From: SG8-30 sp963710135
Lineage (GTDB): Bacteria; Pseudomonadota; Gammaproteobacteria; Steroidobacterales; Steroidobacteraceae
DNA: 64,000 nt
Direction of reading: 5' to 3'
Assembly: GCA_963710135.1 (NCBI GenBank)
Contig: CAVPYY010000003.1
Coordinates: forward strand, 558,001 to 622,000
Shown: piece by piece, positions 34,485-43,631 of the stretch
Layout of the letters: each line of letters opens with the position of its first letter
How positions within the stretch are numbered: the first letter of the stretch is position 1
The notes under the pieces: model-generated
Database searches by the model: none
What the model saw: only the letters and a program-made list of their open reading frames with translations
What the model was told of the DNA's origin: nothing
Translations under genes and position numbers: made by a program

Positions 34485-36788
34485 TTGGCCGCCTGGATTG
34501 CGATACTGGGGCTCGCGGGCGGCTATGCGGCGACGCAGTTGCAGGTCAGTGGCGATCTGCGCCTCTTCCTGCCGGCGCCGCAAACGGAAGAACAACGCTT
34601 CCTCATCGACGGGTTGGGCGAGGGTCCGGCGGCCAGATTGCTCCTCGTCGCCCTGGAAGGCGCCGACCCGGAAACCCTCGTCGCCGCCTCCAAAACACTT
34701 GTGGAGGATCTCCGCTCGAGCCCGCAGTTCTTCAGGGTGGAAAACGGCTCGACCGACATCAGAGAGCTGCCCGAACGCCTGTTTGCATACCGATACTTGC
34801 TGTCACCGACACTGGACGAACAGCGGCTTGACGCTCCGTTTCTTCGCAGCGCTCTGCAGGACAGGCTCAAGGACCTGAGCTCGCCGGCGGCCCCCATCAT
34901 CGAGCCAATCCTGAATCGTGATCCGACGCTTGAGACGCTGACGCTGTTGGAGCGTTGGACGCCGACGCGTGAACCGGAACTGTTCGACGGCGTATGGTTC
35001 GACGCCGCGGCACAACGGGCGCTGCTCCTCGTCGAGACCCACGCCGCAGGGTTCGATCCCAACGGTCAGCAAGCGGCGCTCGACGTGCTCCAGGCGGCCA
35101 TCGCACGGCTGGCTGCCGGGCCAGGCGTTCGAGCACTGGTCAGCGGGCCCGGAAGTTTCACGGCGTTGATGAAGGCGCGGACCCAGGCCGAGGCAACTGC
35201 GCTTGGCACGATGGCCGCAGTTGGCATGCTGCTATTGCTTGCGGCGGCGTATCGTCGCGGCCGCGTGCTGTTGCTCGCGGCTTTGCCTGTAGTGTCGGCG
35301 GGTATTGCCGGTCTGGTCGGCGTGAGCTGGGTGTATGGCGAGGTGCATGGAATCACTCTGGCCTTTGGCTTTACGTTGATGGGGGTTGCCCAGGACTACC
35401 CGATACACCTCTTTAGCCACCAACGCCCGGGAGTCGCGCCGCTGGACACAGCGGCACGGCTTTGGCCGACAATGGCTACCGGTGTGGCAAGCACCTGCAT
35501 AGGGTATCTGGCGTTCCTCGGCGCAGGAGTCGAGGGGCTATCGCAGCTCGCCGTGTTCACGGTGCCAGGCTTGGTCGTTGCCGGCCTGACGACGCGCTAC
35601 GTCTTGCCACGCGTTATGGGAACCGGGTATCCGGATTCCGGGGAAGCGGCAGTCGCAGAGCGGCTCTCGCGCTGGCTGGGCGGATTGCAGACTCCACGCT
35701 GGCTTCCGGCGCTGTTGCTGGCCGGCTCTGTGCTGGCGCTCGCTGCGCCTGGCCCAGTCTGGGAAGACGATCTCGCCGGGCTGACGCCGGTCCCGCGCGA
35801 GCTCCTGGAGCTCGACTCCGAATTGCGTCGTGAGTTGGGGGCCCCAGACGTACGCTTTCTTCTGGCCGTGGAGGGGGAAACCGCCGACGAGGTGCTAGTC
35901 CGGTTGGAGACACTGCATCCCACGCTGCTAGGGGCGGTGCGTGATGGAATCCTGGGTGGCTTCAATGATGCCGCCACATATCCCCCCGCCAGCACGACCC
36001 AGATGCGCCGCCGCAATTCGCTCCCCGCGCCGGATCTCCTTCGCGTCGAGCTGAATCAGGCGCTGCTCGGATTGCCGTTCAGCCAGAGTGCCTTCGATGC
36101 GTTCATATCCGATGTGGCGGCGACACAGCAGCTTCCGCCGATGGGGCCAGGTGACCTGAAGGGATCAGTGCTGGAAAGCATCGTTGACGCGCTGCTGTCC
36201 CGACAGGGAAGTCGGTGGATCGGGATGGTCACCTTGTCCGATGTGCAGAATGCCCAGGCATTGGAAGAGCGCGTTGCTGGAACCAGCGGGCTTGTCTTCG
36301 TGGACTTCAAGCGTGCGTCAACGCTGCTGGTTGTCGAGCAGCGAACCCGCATGCTGTGGACTCTGTGCTTCGCGGCGTTGCTACTCGCTCTTGTTGTCGG
36401 AGCGTCGCTCCGCAGCGGGTTCAGAGCGATGCGGGTCATGGCTCCGATGGTCATTACGACAGCACTCACGACCGCGGTGCTCCATGCCAGTGGCCAGCCA
36501 CTGAATTCGTTTCACTTGATCTCGCTGGTATTGGCCGCAGGCATCGGCCTGGACTACGCGTTGTTCTTCGAGCGAGCAAACGGTGATGCGCGGGAGCGCC
36601 GACGCACCTTTCACGGTGTGCTGGTGTGCGCCGCCTCTACACTGATGGTCTTTGCGTTGCTGGGCTTTTCTACGATCCCGGTGCTACGCTCGATTGGCAT
36701 CACGGTCGCGCTGGGCGTGGCTAGCAACTTCATCCTGGCCGCGTTGCTGGCACGTGCAGGAGAGAGCGATGGCGAACCGGTTGCCTGA
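34485..36788 (+). CDS. MMPL/RND-family exporter (ApeM-like), start uncertain
   Basis: 767 residues from TTG 34485. Twelve membrane helices arranged in two MMPL halves are visible: a first helix at the very N-terminus, a periplasmic loop, then ALGTMAAVGMLLLLAAAYRR with GFTLMGVAQDYPIHLFSHQ, and in the second half MLWTLCFAALLLALVVGASL with LVLAAGIGLDYALFF. These proteins export the pigment lipid. The only start in frame leaves almost no residues before the first helix. An ATG at 34463 lies upstream but is out of frame by one base, so a lost base near 34466-34485 or a non-ATG start are both possible. The end overlaps the following dehydratase gene by 20 bp. Confidence 0.87.
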   Translation: MAAWIAILGLAGGYAATQLQVSGDLRLFLPAPQTEEQRFLIDGLGEGPAARLLLVALEGADPETLVAASKTLVEDLRSSPQFFRVENGSTDIRELPERLFAYRYLLSPTLDEQRLDAPFLRSALQDRLKDLSSPAAPIIEPILNRDPTLETLTLLERWTPTREPELFDGVWFDAAAQRALLLVETHAAGFDPNGQQAALDVLQAAIARLAAGPGVRALVSGPGSFTALMKARTQAEATALGTMAAVGMLLLLAAAYRRGRVLLLAALPVVSAGIAGLVGVSWVYGEVHGITLAFGFTLMGVAQDYPIHLFSHQRPGVAPLDTAARLWPTMATGVASTCIGYLAFLGAGVEGLSQLAVFTVPGLVVAGLTTRYVLPRVMGTGYPDSGEAAVAERLSRWLGGLQTPRWLPALLLAGSVLALAAPGPVWEDDLAGLTPVPRELLELDSELRRELGAPDVRFLLAVEGETADEVLVRLETLHPTLLGAVRDGILGGFNDAATYPPASTTQMRRRNSLPAPDLLRVELNQALLGLPFSQSAFDAFISDVAATQQLPPMGPGDLKGSVLESIVDALLSRQGSRWIGMVTLSDVQNAQALEERVAGTSGLVFVDFKRASTLLVVEQRTRMLWTLCFAALLLALVVGASLRSGFRAMRVMAPMVITTALTTAVLHASGQPLNSFHLISLVLAAGIGLDYALFFERANGDARERRRTFHGVLVCAASTLMVFALLGFSTIPVLRSIGITVALGVASNFILAALLARAGESDGEPVA

Positions 36789-37203
36789 AACCCTCGAGGA
36801 CTTGATCCCGCACAAAGGCGATATGTGCCTGCTCGAGCGCGTCCTGGAATGGGACTCGAACAACATTCTCCTGGAAACCGGCACACATCGGAGTATGTCG
36901 AATCCGCTCCGTTACCGCGGACGTCTACGTTCTATACACATGTGCGAGTACGGCGCCCAGGCCAGCGCCGTCCATGGAGGGTTGCTGGCCAAGGCGCAAG
37001 GCCGGGTCGCAGCCCCGGGTCTCCTGGTGTCGCTGCGCGACGTTCGTCTGGAAAGGGACTACGTCGAGGGGCTCGCCGGCAGCCTCCACGTTCGAGCCAC
37101 GTTGCTATACGCCACTATCGGGAGCTGGCAATACTCGTTCTCCGTAGCTCACGAAGGTGTGGAGCTAGCGACCGGTCGAGTGGCCGTGATGGAACGGCGC
37201 TGA
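36769..37203 (+). CDS. FabA-like hotdog 3-hydroxyacyl-ACP dehydratase (ApeP-like)
   Basis: 144 residues from ATG 36769 with AGGAGAG upstream. LEDLIPHKGDMCLLERVLEW near residue 8-27 is the ApeP pattern (IPHAGxMCLLD), and the central helix has CEYGAQASAVHGGLLAKAQG. It is the last gene of the rightward operon and ends 19 bp before the convergent halogenase-like gene. It should act with a partner dehydratase on the growing polyene; a similar protein is encoded at 49372-49824. Confidence 0.83.
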   Translation: MANRLPETLEDLIPHKGDMCLLERVLEWDSNNILLETGTHRSMSNPLRYRGRLRSIHMCEYGAQASAVHGGLLAKAQGRVAAPGLLVSLRDVRLERDYVEGLAGSLHVRATLLYATIGSWQYSFSVAHEGVELATGRVAVMERR

Positions 37204-37221
37204 GCCCCAGCGCGTCCCCCG

Positions 37222-38826
37222 CTAGGGCATTGCGAAGAGAAGCGAAGGATCACCAGGCGGGCGGTGCGCCATCAGGCCATGAACAAGACCTCGCGGCCGG
37301 ACGTCAGGACAGTCTGCCTCGGCCCGCTCCAGGATCTGCCCGGCGAGCTGCTTGAGCTGCTCGGTCGTTTGCAGCATTCGCTGATGGAATTGCTCATCGT
37401 CAAGTCTGTCTGAAAGCCCGCGGTTGAGCTCGGCAAACCACTTCAGGCTCGCTTGGTCCAGCAGGGCGGCAGGATTCTCCTTACGACTATGAGCTGACCA
37501 CTGCCGCAGGACGTCTTGCATGAAGCGATTGATCTCCTTCACTTCCAAGAGTTCTGCTCGAAGTCGCCCAAGCGCCGTGACATCCGTCAATCGTCGCTGG
37601 AAGAACAGCTGACACAGGACTCCCCAGTAGTACGTGTAGTCCCAAAGCACCTTGATCGGCAGCACCGTCGGATCTCCGAACAGATCGTACTGCCCGGTGT
37701 ACAGGGTGAGGGTGCTGTCGTAGAACGAATCAAAAAGCTGGTTATAGACCGTGGCTCGCGTTCCGATGGGTTCACCGACCATGTCACGCGCGATGAGGTC
37801 CTCGATGTAGGTGTTGCCGATCGCGATGAAGTCGCTTCCCGGCGAATAGAAGGGATCGAGGAATACTCCGGCTTCGCCCGTGATCGCCCAACGATCGCCA
37901 GAGAACAACTTTTCGCAGCCGTACGAGAAGCGGCGGAAGAACATGAAATCCTGTACCAGTTCCCGCTTTCTCTCCAGGTCGCATGCGAGCGCTGGCTGAT
38001 GGCGATGCAGCCACTTCATGGCCTTCTCGAAGGTGTTCATCCCATTGATCGGATGAGTCTTTGCGTCAGCGACGATCCCGACGGAATGCGAGCCCGAAGC
38101 TAGCGGGATCAGCCATACCCAGTAACCTCGGCCAACGAGGTGATTCGTGGACAGCCAACGCGACGGGGGATCGCAACGCTTCAACCAATCCGCGTCCTCG
38201 ACCCATTCGTCGACGTCGATCTTGCAGCCAACCCTGAACCAGACAGCATTTGCGTTGTGCGGGCTTGGTTTCGCCAGTCCAAGCCTCCGCTTCAGCAGAC
38301 CGGCTCGGCCGGAGGCGTCGATCAGCCAGCGACTGGAGAGCGTACTGCCTCCAGATGCCGTCTCGTAGGTGACCAGATGTGGCGCACCACCCGAACCCAC
38401 TTCGAAGCCTCGGACCGTGCAGCCATCGACGAAATGAATTCCCAGACTTCGCGCGCGCCGCCCCAGGAAGTTTTCGAATAGCCCCCGGTCCAGTTGGTAA
38501 CTGGGGGTCGACAGGAATCGACTTGCCCCCAGCTCCGTGACAGCTGCGATGTCCTGGCGGCCATCCGAGAAGAAGAAGCGGAAACCGAATTTCTTCAGCT
38601 GGTCCCGGGAGAGATGCTCCCGCAGGCCGAGCACCGTGTCGAAGTAGTGGGCGGCGATCTCGACGGAAGACTCGCCGACCTTGTGGGTCGCCAACGGTAC
38701 GGGATGCAGATGGCGCTCCAGCACGGTAATCGAGGCGTTGGGTAGGCGTTCGCGGACTTGGAGCGCGAGTGTCAGCCCCGCCAGGCCGCCGCCCATGATC
38801 AGCAAATCCGTCTCTCGATCCGGCAT
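37222..38826 (-). CDS. Flavin-dependent halogenase-like protein (tryptophan-halogenase superfamily)
   Basis: 534 residues. FAD-binding GxGxxG is near the start (LLIMGGGLAGLTLALQ), followed by THKVGESSVEIAAHYFD (GES motif) near residue 48, GYWVWLIPLASGSHSVGIV near 233 (the WxWxIP halogenase motif) and WAITGEAGVFLDPFYSPGSD near 318. The family uses FADH2 and halide to halogenate aromatic rings. In xanthomonadin-type clusters this would halogenate the aryl head of the polyene. It heads convergently into the rightward operon, is followed upstream by the CLF-like gene, and no flavin reductase gene is adjacent. Confidence 0.82.
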   Translation of the reverse strand: MPDRETDLLIMGGGLAGLTLALQVRERLPNASITVLERHLHPVPLATHKVGESSVEIAAHYFDTVLGLREHLSRDQLKKFGFRFFFSDGRQDIAAVTELGASRFLSTPSYQLDRGLFENFLGRRARSLGIHFVDGCTVRGFEVGSGGAPHLVTYETASGGSTLSSRWLIDASGRAGLLKRRLGLAKPSPHNANAVWFRVGCKIDVDEWVEDADWLKRCDPPSRWLSTNHLVGRGYWVWLIPLASGSHSVGIVADAKTHPINGMNTFEKAMKWLHRHQPALACDLERKRELVQDFMFFRRFSYGCEKLFSGDRWAITGEAGVFLDPFYSPGSDFIAIGNTYIEDLIARDMVGEPIGTRATVYNQLFDSFYDSTLTLYTGQYDLFGDPTVLPIKVLWDYTYYWGVLCQLFFQRRLTDVTALGRLRAELLEVKEINRFMQDVLRQWSAHSRKENPAALLDQASLKWFAELNRGLSDRLDDEQFHQRMLQTTEQLKQLAGQILERAEADCPDVRPRGLVHGLMAHRPPGDPSLLFAMP

Positions 38827-38830
38827 CGGT

Positions 38831-39649
38831 TTAGTGCTCCGTCATCGTTACATCGACCTGCAGAAGCATTTGCGGTCCCAAGGAGAATGCCGCGGTCCCG
38901 CCCGACGATGCCAGTGCCTCGAACATGGGCAGGCAGGGGCTCATTGCGTTGGGGCCCACGAGTTCCTGGCTCGCTGGTTTGGGGCTGGACGCTTTGGCGG
39001 CACTATCTGCCACGACGCGCCAGGTGATGGCGGCCTTCGTCGCGGCCGACTCGATTGGCGCGAGTACGAGGCCGGCGCCGAACAGGCCCTGACTCGGCGC
39101 CATGGCCGCCATAGGTCCGCGGGCCTCGATGTCATATGCCACCACCAGAACGGGTGTATGGCCTGTCGAGCACTGCACCAGCCCCTCCAGGAGTGCCTGG
39201 CCGAAAGTGTGGGTAAACGCAGTAAGGGCGGTATACGGCTTATAGCAGCCGGTAGCGATGGTCCAATAGCCCGCAGCGGCGTTGTGGACAGAATTATGGA
39301 ATTTGGTCGGAGAGGTCAATGAAGGCGTACTAGCGAGGGTCTCGCACATGTAGTCGCTGATCGCCAGATCGCCATGGGTCGATGCGAACACGCTGGGAGT
39401 TTGGGCCGCAGCGACCGCGGCGGAATCGCAAGCGGCCGCTGCGACCTCCAAAGCGACTGCGACCGTATCGGGCGCGCGCCGGCGTTCGGTAGGCGGCAGC
39501 AGCGTGGACGAGGGCCGTCGCGCCGGCTCCGAAGGTGGCGATAGCTCGCCGCGAAGAATGCGTGCCGCAAGCGGCCATCCCGGTAAACGTGGCGACCAAA
39601 GGGCGATGCCATCAATGAACGCATGGCCGATCGGCAGCCGAGCGTTCAC
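38831..39649 (-). CDS. Ketosynthase-like chain-length-factor protein (ApeC-like)
   Basis: 272 residues from GTG 39649, which overlaps the upstream ketosynthase stop (GTGA). It resembles only the N-terminal half of a thiolase-fold ketosynthase: VFASTHGDLAISDYMCETLA, TSPTKFHNSVHNAAAGYWTI and APSQGLFGAGLVLAP. No catalytic Cys-His-His triad is present, as in the beta-ketoacyl synthase chain-length-factor family found with ApeO. It probably pairs with that ketosynthase to set polyene length. It ends 4 bp before the halogenase-like gene. Confidence 0.8.
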   Translation of the reverse strand: MNARLPIGHAFIDGIALWSPRLPGWPLAARILRGELSPPSEPARRPSSTLLPPTERRRAPDTVAVALEVAAAACDSAAVAAAQTPSVFASTHGDLAISDYMCETLASTPSLTSPTKFHNSVHNAAAGYWTIATGCYKPYTALTAFTHTFGQALLEGLVQCSTGHTPVLVVAYDIEARGPMAAMAPSQGLFGAGLVLAPIESAATKAAITWRVVADSAAKASSPKPASQELVGPNAMSPCLPMFEALASSGGTAAFSLGPQMLLQVDVTMTEH

Positions 39650-40905
39650 GTGGGCAGTTCCCGGCCGAACGCCAGCACGCAATTGCTCCCGCCGAAGCCA
39701 AAGGACTGGGACAAGGCGTATCGCACTGATCCGTTCTCGTTCGCCAGTCGAATCTGCGGACCGCAGGCAGTATCAGGGGTGGAGCAATTCAGCGTGCCAG
39801 GCGCGAAGTCATGCTCCAGAGCGAGCAGAGTGATGATTGATTCGAGGATACCCGCGGCCCCTAACGTGTGACCGGTCCACGCCTTGGTTGAGCTGGCGCG
39901 GGTGGCCGCCGGGAACATTCGTCCGATAAGCGCAGCCTCGATCTCGTCATTCCGGGCGCTGGCCGTACCGTGGAGGTTGATGTAGTCGACGTCGCAGGGC
40001 TGGAGGCCCGCTTGCGCGAGCGCCTGATCGATCGCCAGCTGTGCGCCCAAACCCTCGGGGTGCGGCGAAGACATGTGATGGGCGTCGCTGGACTCTCCGT
40101 GGCCCAGCAGCCAGGGACCGGACGATCCGTCTCGTTCCAGCAACGCGAAACCGCCGGCTTCGCCCAGACTGATTCCCCGGCGAGCGGCGTCGAAAGGCCT
40201 GCAGGGATCCGGGGAGATCAGCTCCAGAGAGTTGAAACCGAACAAGACGCTCCCACACAGCGTGTCGACCCCGGCCACGACCACGGCGTCCGCTAGCCCG
40301 ATGCGTAGCAGCCGCTCGCCCTGCGCCATGACTTTGGCGCTCGACGAGCAGGCGGTGGCCACCGTTACTGCCAGGCCGTCAAGCTCCAGCGCCGCTTGCA
40401 GGAAGTCCCCCAGGGAGTGTGGCGTGTGTATGATCGGCCGCCGCAGATCGGCCGGATACTGACCGTCCGGAGTCAGACGGCTGTAGGCCTCCTCGCTTGC
40501 GCCTATGCTTGAAGTCGAAGTGCCAACGACCAGCGCGACCCTGGCGGATCCGTAACGACTGCGCGCAGCCAATGCGGCCTCGCGGAAATCGTCGGCCTGC
40601 AGCGCTCTCCAGGCCAGACGATTATTGCGGCATTCCCACTCGGCCAGTCGCGGCGGCAACGGCTGGTCTTCAAGCCCATCGACGCGACCGATCCATGTCG
40701 GCAGCGGGGAGTCCGTAAAGTCGTTGGCGCGTAGTCCGGAACGCCGATGCCGCAGTGCTTCCAGGTGTGCCGACCGCCCGTCTCCCAGAGCGGAGCAGCC
40801 GGTGTAGGCGATGATGCGTACAGGAATCGCCTTGGCCGGGGAGGGGGAGCTCATCGTCCCGCAGCTCGTCTCGATGTGGGGGCCACCGCCGACCGCGCCA
40901 GTCAC
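39646..40905 (-). CDS. Beta-ketoacyl-ACP synthase (ApeO-like)
   Basis: 419 residues from GTG 40905 (overlapping the ACP stop as GTGA); an ATG at 40854 (MSSPSPAKAIPVRIIAYTGC) would give 402 residues and starts closer to the family consensus. Active-site motifs are complete: VTVATACSSSAKV (Cys), YINLHGTASARND (His) and AWTGHTLGAAG (His). It elongates the aryl-primed chain with malonyl-ACP. It is co-encoded with its ACP and the ApeC-like partner. Confidence 0.88.
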   Translation of the reverse strand: MTGAVGGGPHIETSCGTMSSPSPAKAIPVRIIAYTGCSALGDGRSAHLEALRHRRSGLRANDFTDSPLPTWIGRVDGLEDQPLPPRLAEWECRNNRLAWRALQADDFREAALAARSRYGSARVALVVGTSTSSIGASEEAYSRLTPDGQYPADLRRPIIHTPHSLGDFLQAALELDGLAVTVATACSSSAKVMAQGERLLRIGLADAVVVAGVDTLCGSVLFGFNSLELISPDPCRPFDAARRGISLGEAGGFALLERDGSSGPWLLGHGESSDAHHMSSPHPEGLGAQLAIDQALAQAGLQPCDVDYINLHGTASARNDEIEAALIGRMFPAATRASSTKAWTGHTLGAAGILESIITLLALEHDFAPGTLNCSTPDTACGPQIRLANENGSVRYALSQSFGFGGSNCVLAFGRELPT

Positions 40906-41171
40906 TGCCGATGCTGTTGAATATGGGCCGACAATGACCGCAGCGTTGCAAAGATGCGCCGGTTATCCTCGTCCTCGGCGCGTATCTGTACCCCGTACCG
41001 TTTGGAAATCTCCAGCGCAATCTCCAGGGCATCGATCGAATCCAGACCGAGGCCGTCCCCAAACAGCTGGGCGTCCGGGTCGATGCTGTCTGCCGTCACA
41101 CCTTCCAGGTTCAGGGCGCTGACGATAAGCTCTGCGAGGTCCAGCTCTGCGGCGGTGCGTGGTTCAGCCAT
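40902..41171 (-). CDS. Acyl carrier protein (aryl-polyene cluster)
   Basis: 89 residues. The phosphopantetheine site is in FGDGLGLDSIDALEIALEIS, Ser near residue 44. A second ACP with a different surface is encoded at 51835-52086. It starts a leftward unit with ApeO-, ApeC- and halogenase-like genes and is divergent from the second halogenase-like gene. Confidence 0.92.
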   Translation of the reverse strand: MAEPRTAAELDLAELIVSALNLEGVTADSIDPDAQLFGDGLGLDSIDALEIALEISKRYGVQIRAEDEDNRRIFATLRSLSAHIQQHRQ

Positions 41172-41287
41172 GAGTCCCTGTTGGCGACGGCAGTTCCAAT
41201 TGCTCAGGGCGAGAGTATATCTTGGGCCCTTACGAACCCGCTAGAATCCGTCGCGATCTTGAGCCAACTGGCGAGCCGCAATCGGGC

Positions 41288-42610
41288 ATGACGACGCGCG
41301 AAGTCGAAGTAGACGTGCTGGTAGTCGGCGGTGGACCGGCCGGCAGTACGGCGGCCGCCTTGCTCGCACGCCGGGGTCGCGCCGTGATGCTGCTGGAGCG
41401 GGATAGACATCCGAGGTTCCACATCGGCGAGTCACTCTTGCCGGCAAACTTGCCGATCCTGGAGCGGCTGGGAGTACTGGACGAGGTTCGGGCGATAGGC
41501 GTGCTGAAGCGCGGCGCAGATTTCCCGGCGAACACCCCCTCGGGCTTTAACGTATTCCGCTTTGATCGTGCCCTGGGCGACACTCCCGGGTACGCCTTCC
41601 AGGTCAAGCGGGAAGAGTTCGATCAACTCCTGTTTCGGCACGCCGCCAGGTCGGGCGCCCAAGCCCAAGATGGGACGCGGGTCACTCGGGTCGAGCTCGG
41701 CGATGACCTTGTCATGGCGGAGGCCGAGTCGGATGGTGGCGACAGCCTGAGAATCAAGGCGCGATACCTCGTGGATGCCACGGGACGCGACGGACTGTTA
41801 GGGAAGCTCCTGGGGATCCGTCGGAAGCATCCCCGGCATCAGAGCGCGGCTCTCTTTGCGCACTTTCGCGGCGTGGAAAGACGCAGTGGGGAGGATGCCG
41901 GCAACATCAGCATCTACATGCATGACCATGGGTGGGCGTGGATGATCCCGCTTCGCGACGGCAACATGAGCGTCGGCGCCGTGGCCGATCCGACGCTCTT
42001 CAAGGAGCGGCGTGAGCCTCCGGAACAGTTCTTGCGACGGATCTTGAATGGTATTCCCCAGGTCCGTGAGCGCATGACTGGCGCGACGATCGTGGGCAAC
42101 CTGCATGCGACGGGCAACTACTCCTATCTGTGCGATCGACTCGCCGGCCGCCGGTGGGTCATGGTTGGAGACGCGGGCGCGTTCGTGGATCCGATATTCT
42201 CGACCGGTGTTTACCTGGCGATGCGGTCGGCCGAGAAGGCCGCCCTGCTCGTGCACGAGGCTCTCGACATGCCCGAGCGCGAGAGACGCCTGCAGCGAGC
42301 CTATGAGCGCGAGACCTGGGCTGGACTGAAAGCGCTTTCGTGGTTCATCGTCAGATTCACCTCACCTGCCATGCGCTGGCTGTTCGCGAATCCACGCAAC
42401 GACCTACAGCTCGAGCAGGCGGTAATTTCGATGCTCGCTGGAGATGTGTTCGCGGTACCGAGAGTGAAACGACGACTGATGTTGTTCCGGGCGCTGTACT
42501 ATCTCGTCGCGATCGCCCGCTTAGGTGACATGTTGCAGTACCGGCGAAAACATGGCCTTCGCCTCACGGCCAGATTTTCCGGGGGCACAACGAGCCAAGA
42601 TCCAGCCTGA
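41288..42610 (+). CDS. FADH2-dependent halogenase-like protein (phenol/pyrrole type)
   Basis: 440 residues from ATG 41288 (MTTREVEVDVLVVGGGPAGS). Motifs: GGGPAG dinucleotide fold, PRFHIGESLLPANLPILERL near residue 45, HGWAWMIPLRDGNMSVGAV near 218 (WxWxIP) and RWVMVGDAGAFVDPIFSTGV near 290. This is closer in motif spelling to halogenases acting on carrier-bound phenols or pyrroles than to free-tryptophan enzymes. It is followed directly by the chorismatase gene (1 bp between stop and start), which makes hydroxybenzoate, an obvious substrate or its polyene product. Some relatives are hydroxylases or reductases, so halogenation is an inference. Confidence 0.82.
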   Translation: MTTREVEVDVLVVGGGPAGSTAAALLARRGRAVMLLERDRHPRFHIGESLLPANLPILERLGVLDEVRAIGVLKRGADFPANTPSGFNVFRFDRALGDTPGYAFQVKREEFDQLLFRHAARSGAQAQDGTRVTRVELGDDLVMAEAESDGGDSLRIKARYLVDATGRDGLLGKLLGIRRKHPRHQSAALFAHFRGVERRSGEDAGNISIYMHDHGWAWMIPLRDGNMSVGAVADPTLFKERREPPEQFLRRILNGIPQVRERMTGATIVGNLHATGNYSYLCDRLAGRRWVMVGDAGAFVDPIFSTGVYLAMRSAEKAALLVHEALDMPERERRLQRAYERETWAGLKALSWFIVRFTSPAMRWLFANPRNDLQLEQAVISMLAGDVFAVPRVKRRLMLFRALYYLVAIARLGDMLQYRRKHGLRLTARFSGGTTSQDPA

Positions 42611-42611
42611 A

Positions 42612-43631
42612 ATGCGCCCAGCTGACACGAACTCGCCGGACGTGTTGGTCGAGTATCGGAGCGGAGCCGAAGTGTCTCTCGGGCCGGACGTTCTCGGCGC
42701 CGTTTCGTACGGCTCGACTTTGTCGGAGGCTGACGACCGGGTGCTGCCGGTTGGTCTCAGGCCGTACGGCCCGGTCCCCGCAGTTGAAATCTGGCGTGCA
42801 CCGGGCCCCGTGCAACATGCGACCGAAGGCGCAATACGATTCGCCTGGCACGGAAGTCGTCTGTTTGGCCACATACAGGTCGACGAACTTTCGTGCGGAG
42901 GCATCCGCGAGGCTGCTGAACTCGCGTATCGAGAGATCCTCGACTTCTCGTCGCGGGGCGACCATCCGCATCTGTTGCGAATGTGGAACTACGTCGACGC
43001 GATCAACCAGGGGACTGGCGACGGTGAGCGCTACAAGCAGTTCTGTGTTGGCCGCGAGCGAGGGTTGGGAAGTTTGGGGGAGCGTTCCTTTCCAGCGGGC
43101 ACGGCGGTCGGCAAGCGTGATGGTTCCAGCCTGCTGCAGATCTGCTGGCTGTCGAGTGATTCACCGGGTGCGCCGCTTGAGAATGCCAGGCAGATCGCGG
43201 CCTATCGGTATCCTCGGCAGTATGGTCCGACGCCGCCCAGCTTCTGTCGCGCCATGCTCTCGCCCAACGGCCAACTCATGATTTCAGGTACTGCCAGCAT
43301 CGTTGGCAGCGAGTCACTGCATCCGGGCAATCCCGCAGCACAGTTGCGCGAGACCGCGGTGAATCTGCGGGGCCTGCTGGATGCCGCCGCACGGCGTGAC
43401 CGGTGCGCAGCGCCGAACTCCCGATTCGTGCCGATCGGGACGAAGATCTACCTCCGCGCGGCCGAGACTCCGGCCGAGCTGGTCTCCGCTTTGGCGCAAG
43501 AGCTCGGCCCGCTCGGGCAGGTGCTGGTGCTCGAAGCTGACATCTGCCGCTCCGAGCTATTGCTGGAAATCGAGAGCGTCTACGGTCATCCGTCGCGAGC
43601 GGAGGTTTCGCCTGCGTTATCGATGGCCTGA
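42612..43631 (+). CDS. xanB2: Chorismatase, XanB2/FkbO-Hyg5 family
   Basis: 339 residues from ATG 42612. Landmark blocks: SRGDHPHLLRMWNYVDAINQ near residue 115 and GERYKQFCVGRERGL directly after it, LSPNGQLMISGTASIVGSES near 215 and RFVPIGTKIYLR near 270. XanB2-type enzymes hydrolyse chorismate to 3- and 4-hydroxybenzoate plus pyruvate; 3-hydroxybenzoate is the starter of xanthomonadins. No aromatic amino acid ammonia-lyase was found in the cluster, which supports a chorismate-derived starter. The end overlaps the convergent AMP-ligase gene by 46 bp. FkbO-like product specificity cannot be excluded. Confidence 0.87.
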   Translation: MRPADTNSPDVLVEYRSGAEVSLGPDVLGAVSYGSTLSEADDRVLPVGLRPYGPVPAVEIWRAPGPVQHATEGAIRFAWHGSRLFGHIQVDELSCGGIREAAELAYREILDFSSRGDHPHLLRMWNYVDAINQGTGDGERYKQFCVGRERGLGSLGERSFPAGTAVGKRDGSSLLQICWLSSDSPGAPLENARQIAAYRYPRQYGPTPPSFCRAMLSPNGQLMISGTASIVGSESLHPGNPAAQLRETAVNLRGLLDAAARRDRCAAPNSRFVPIGTKIYLRAAETPAELVSALAQELGPLGQVLVLEADICRSELLLEIESVYGHPSRAEVSPALSMA

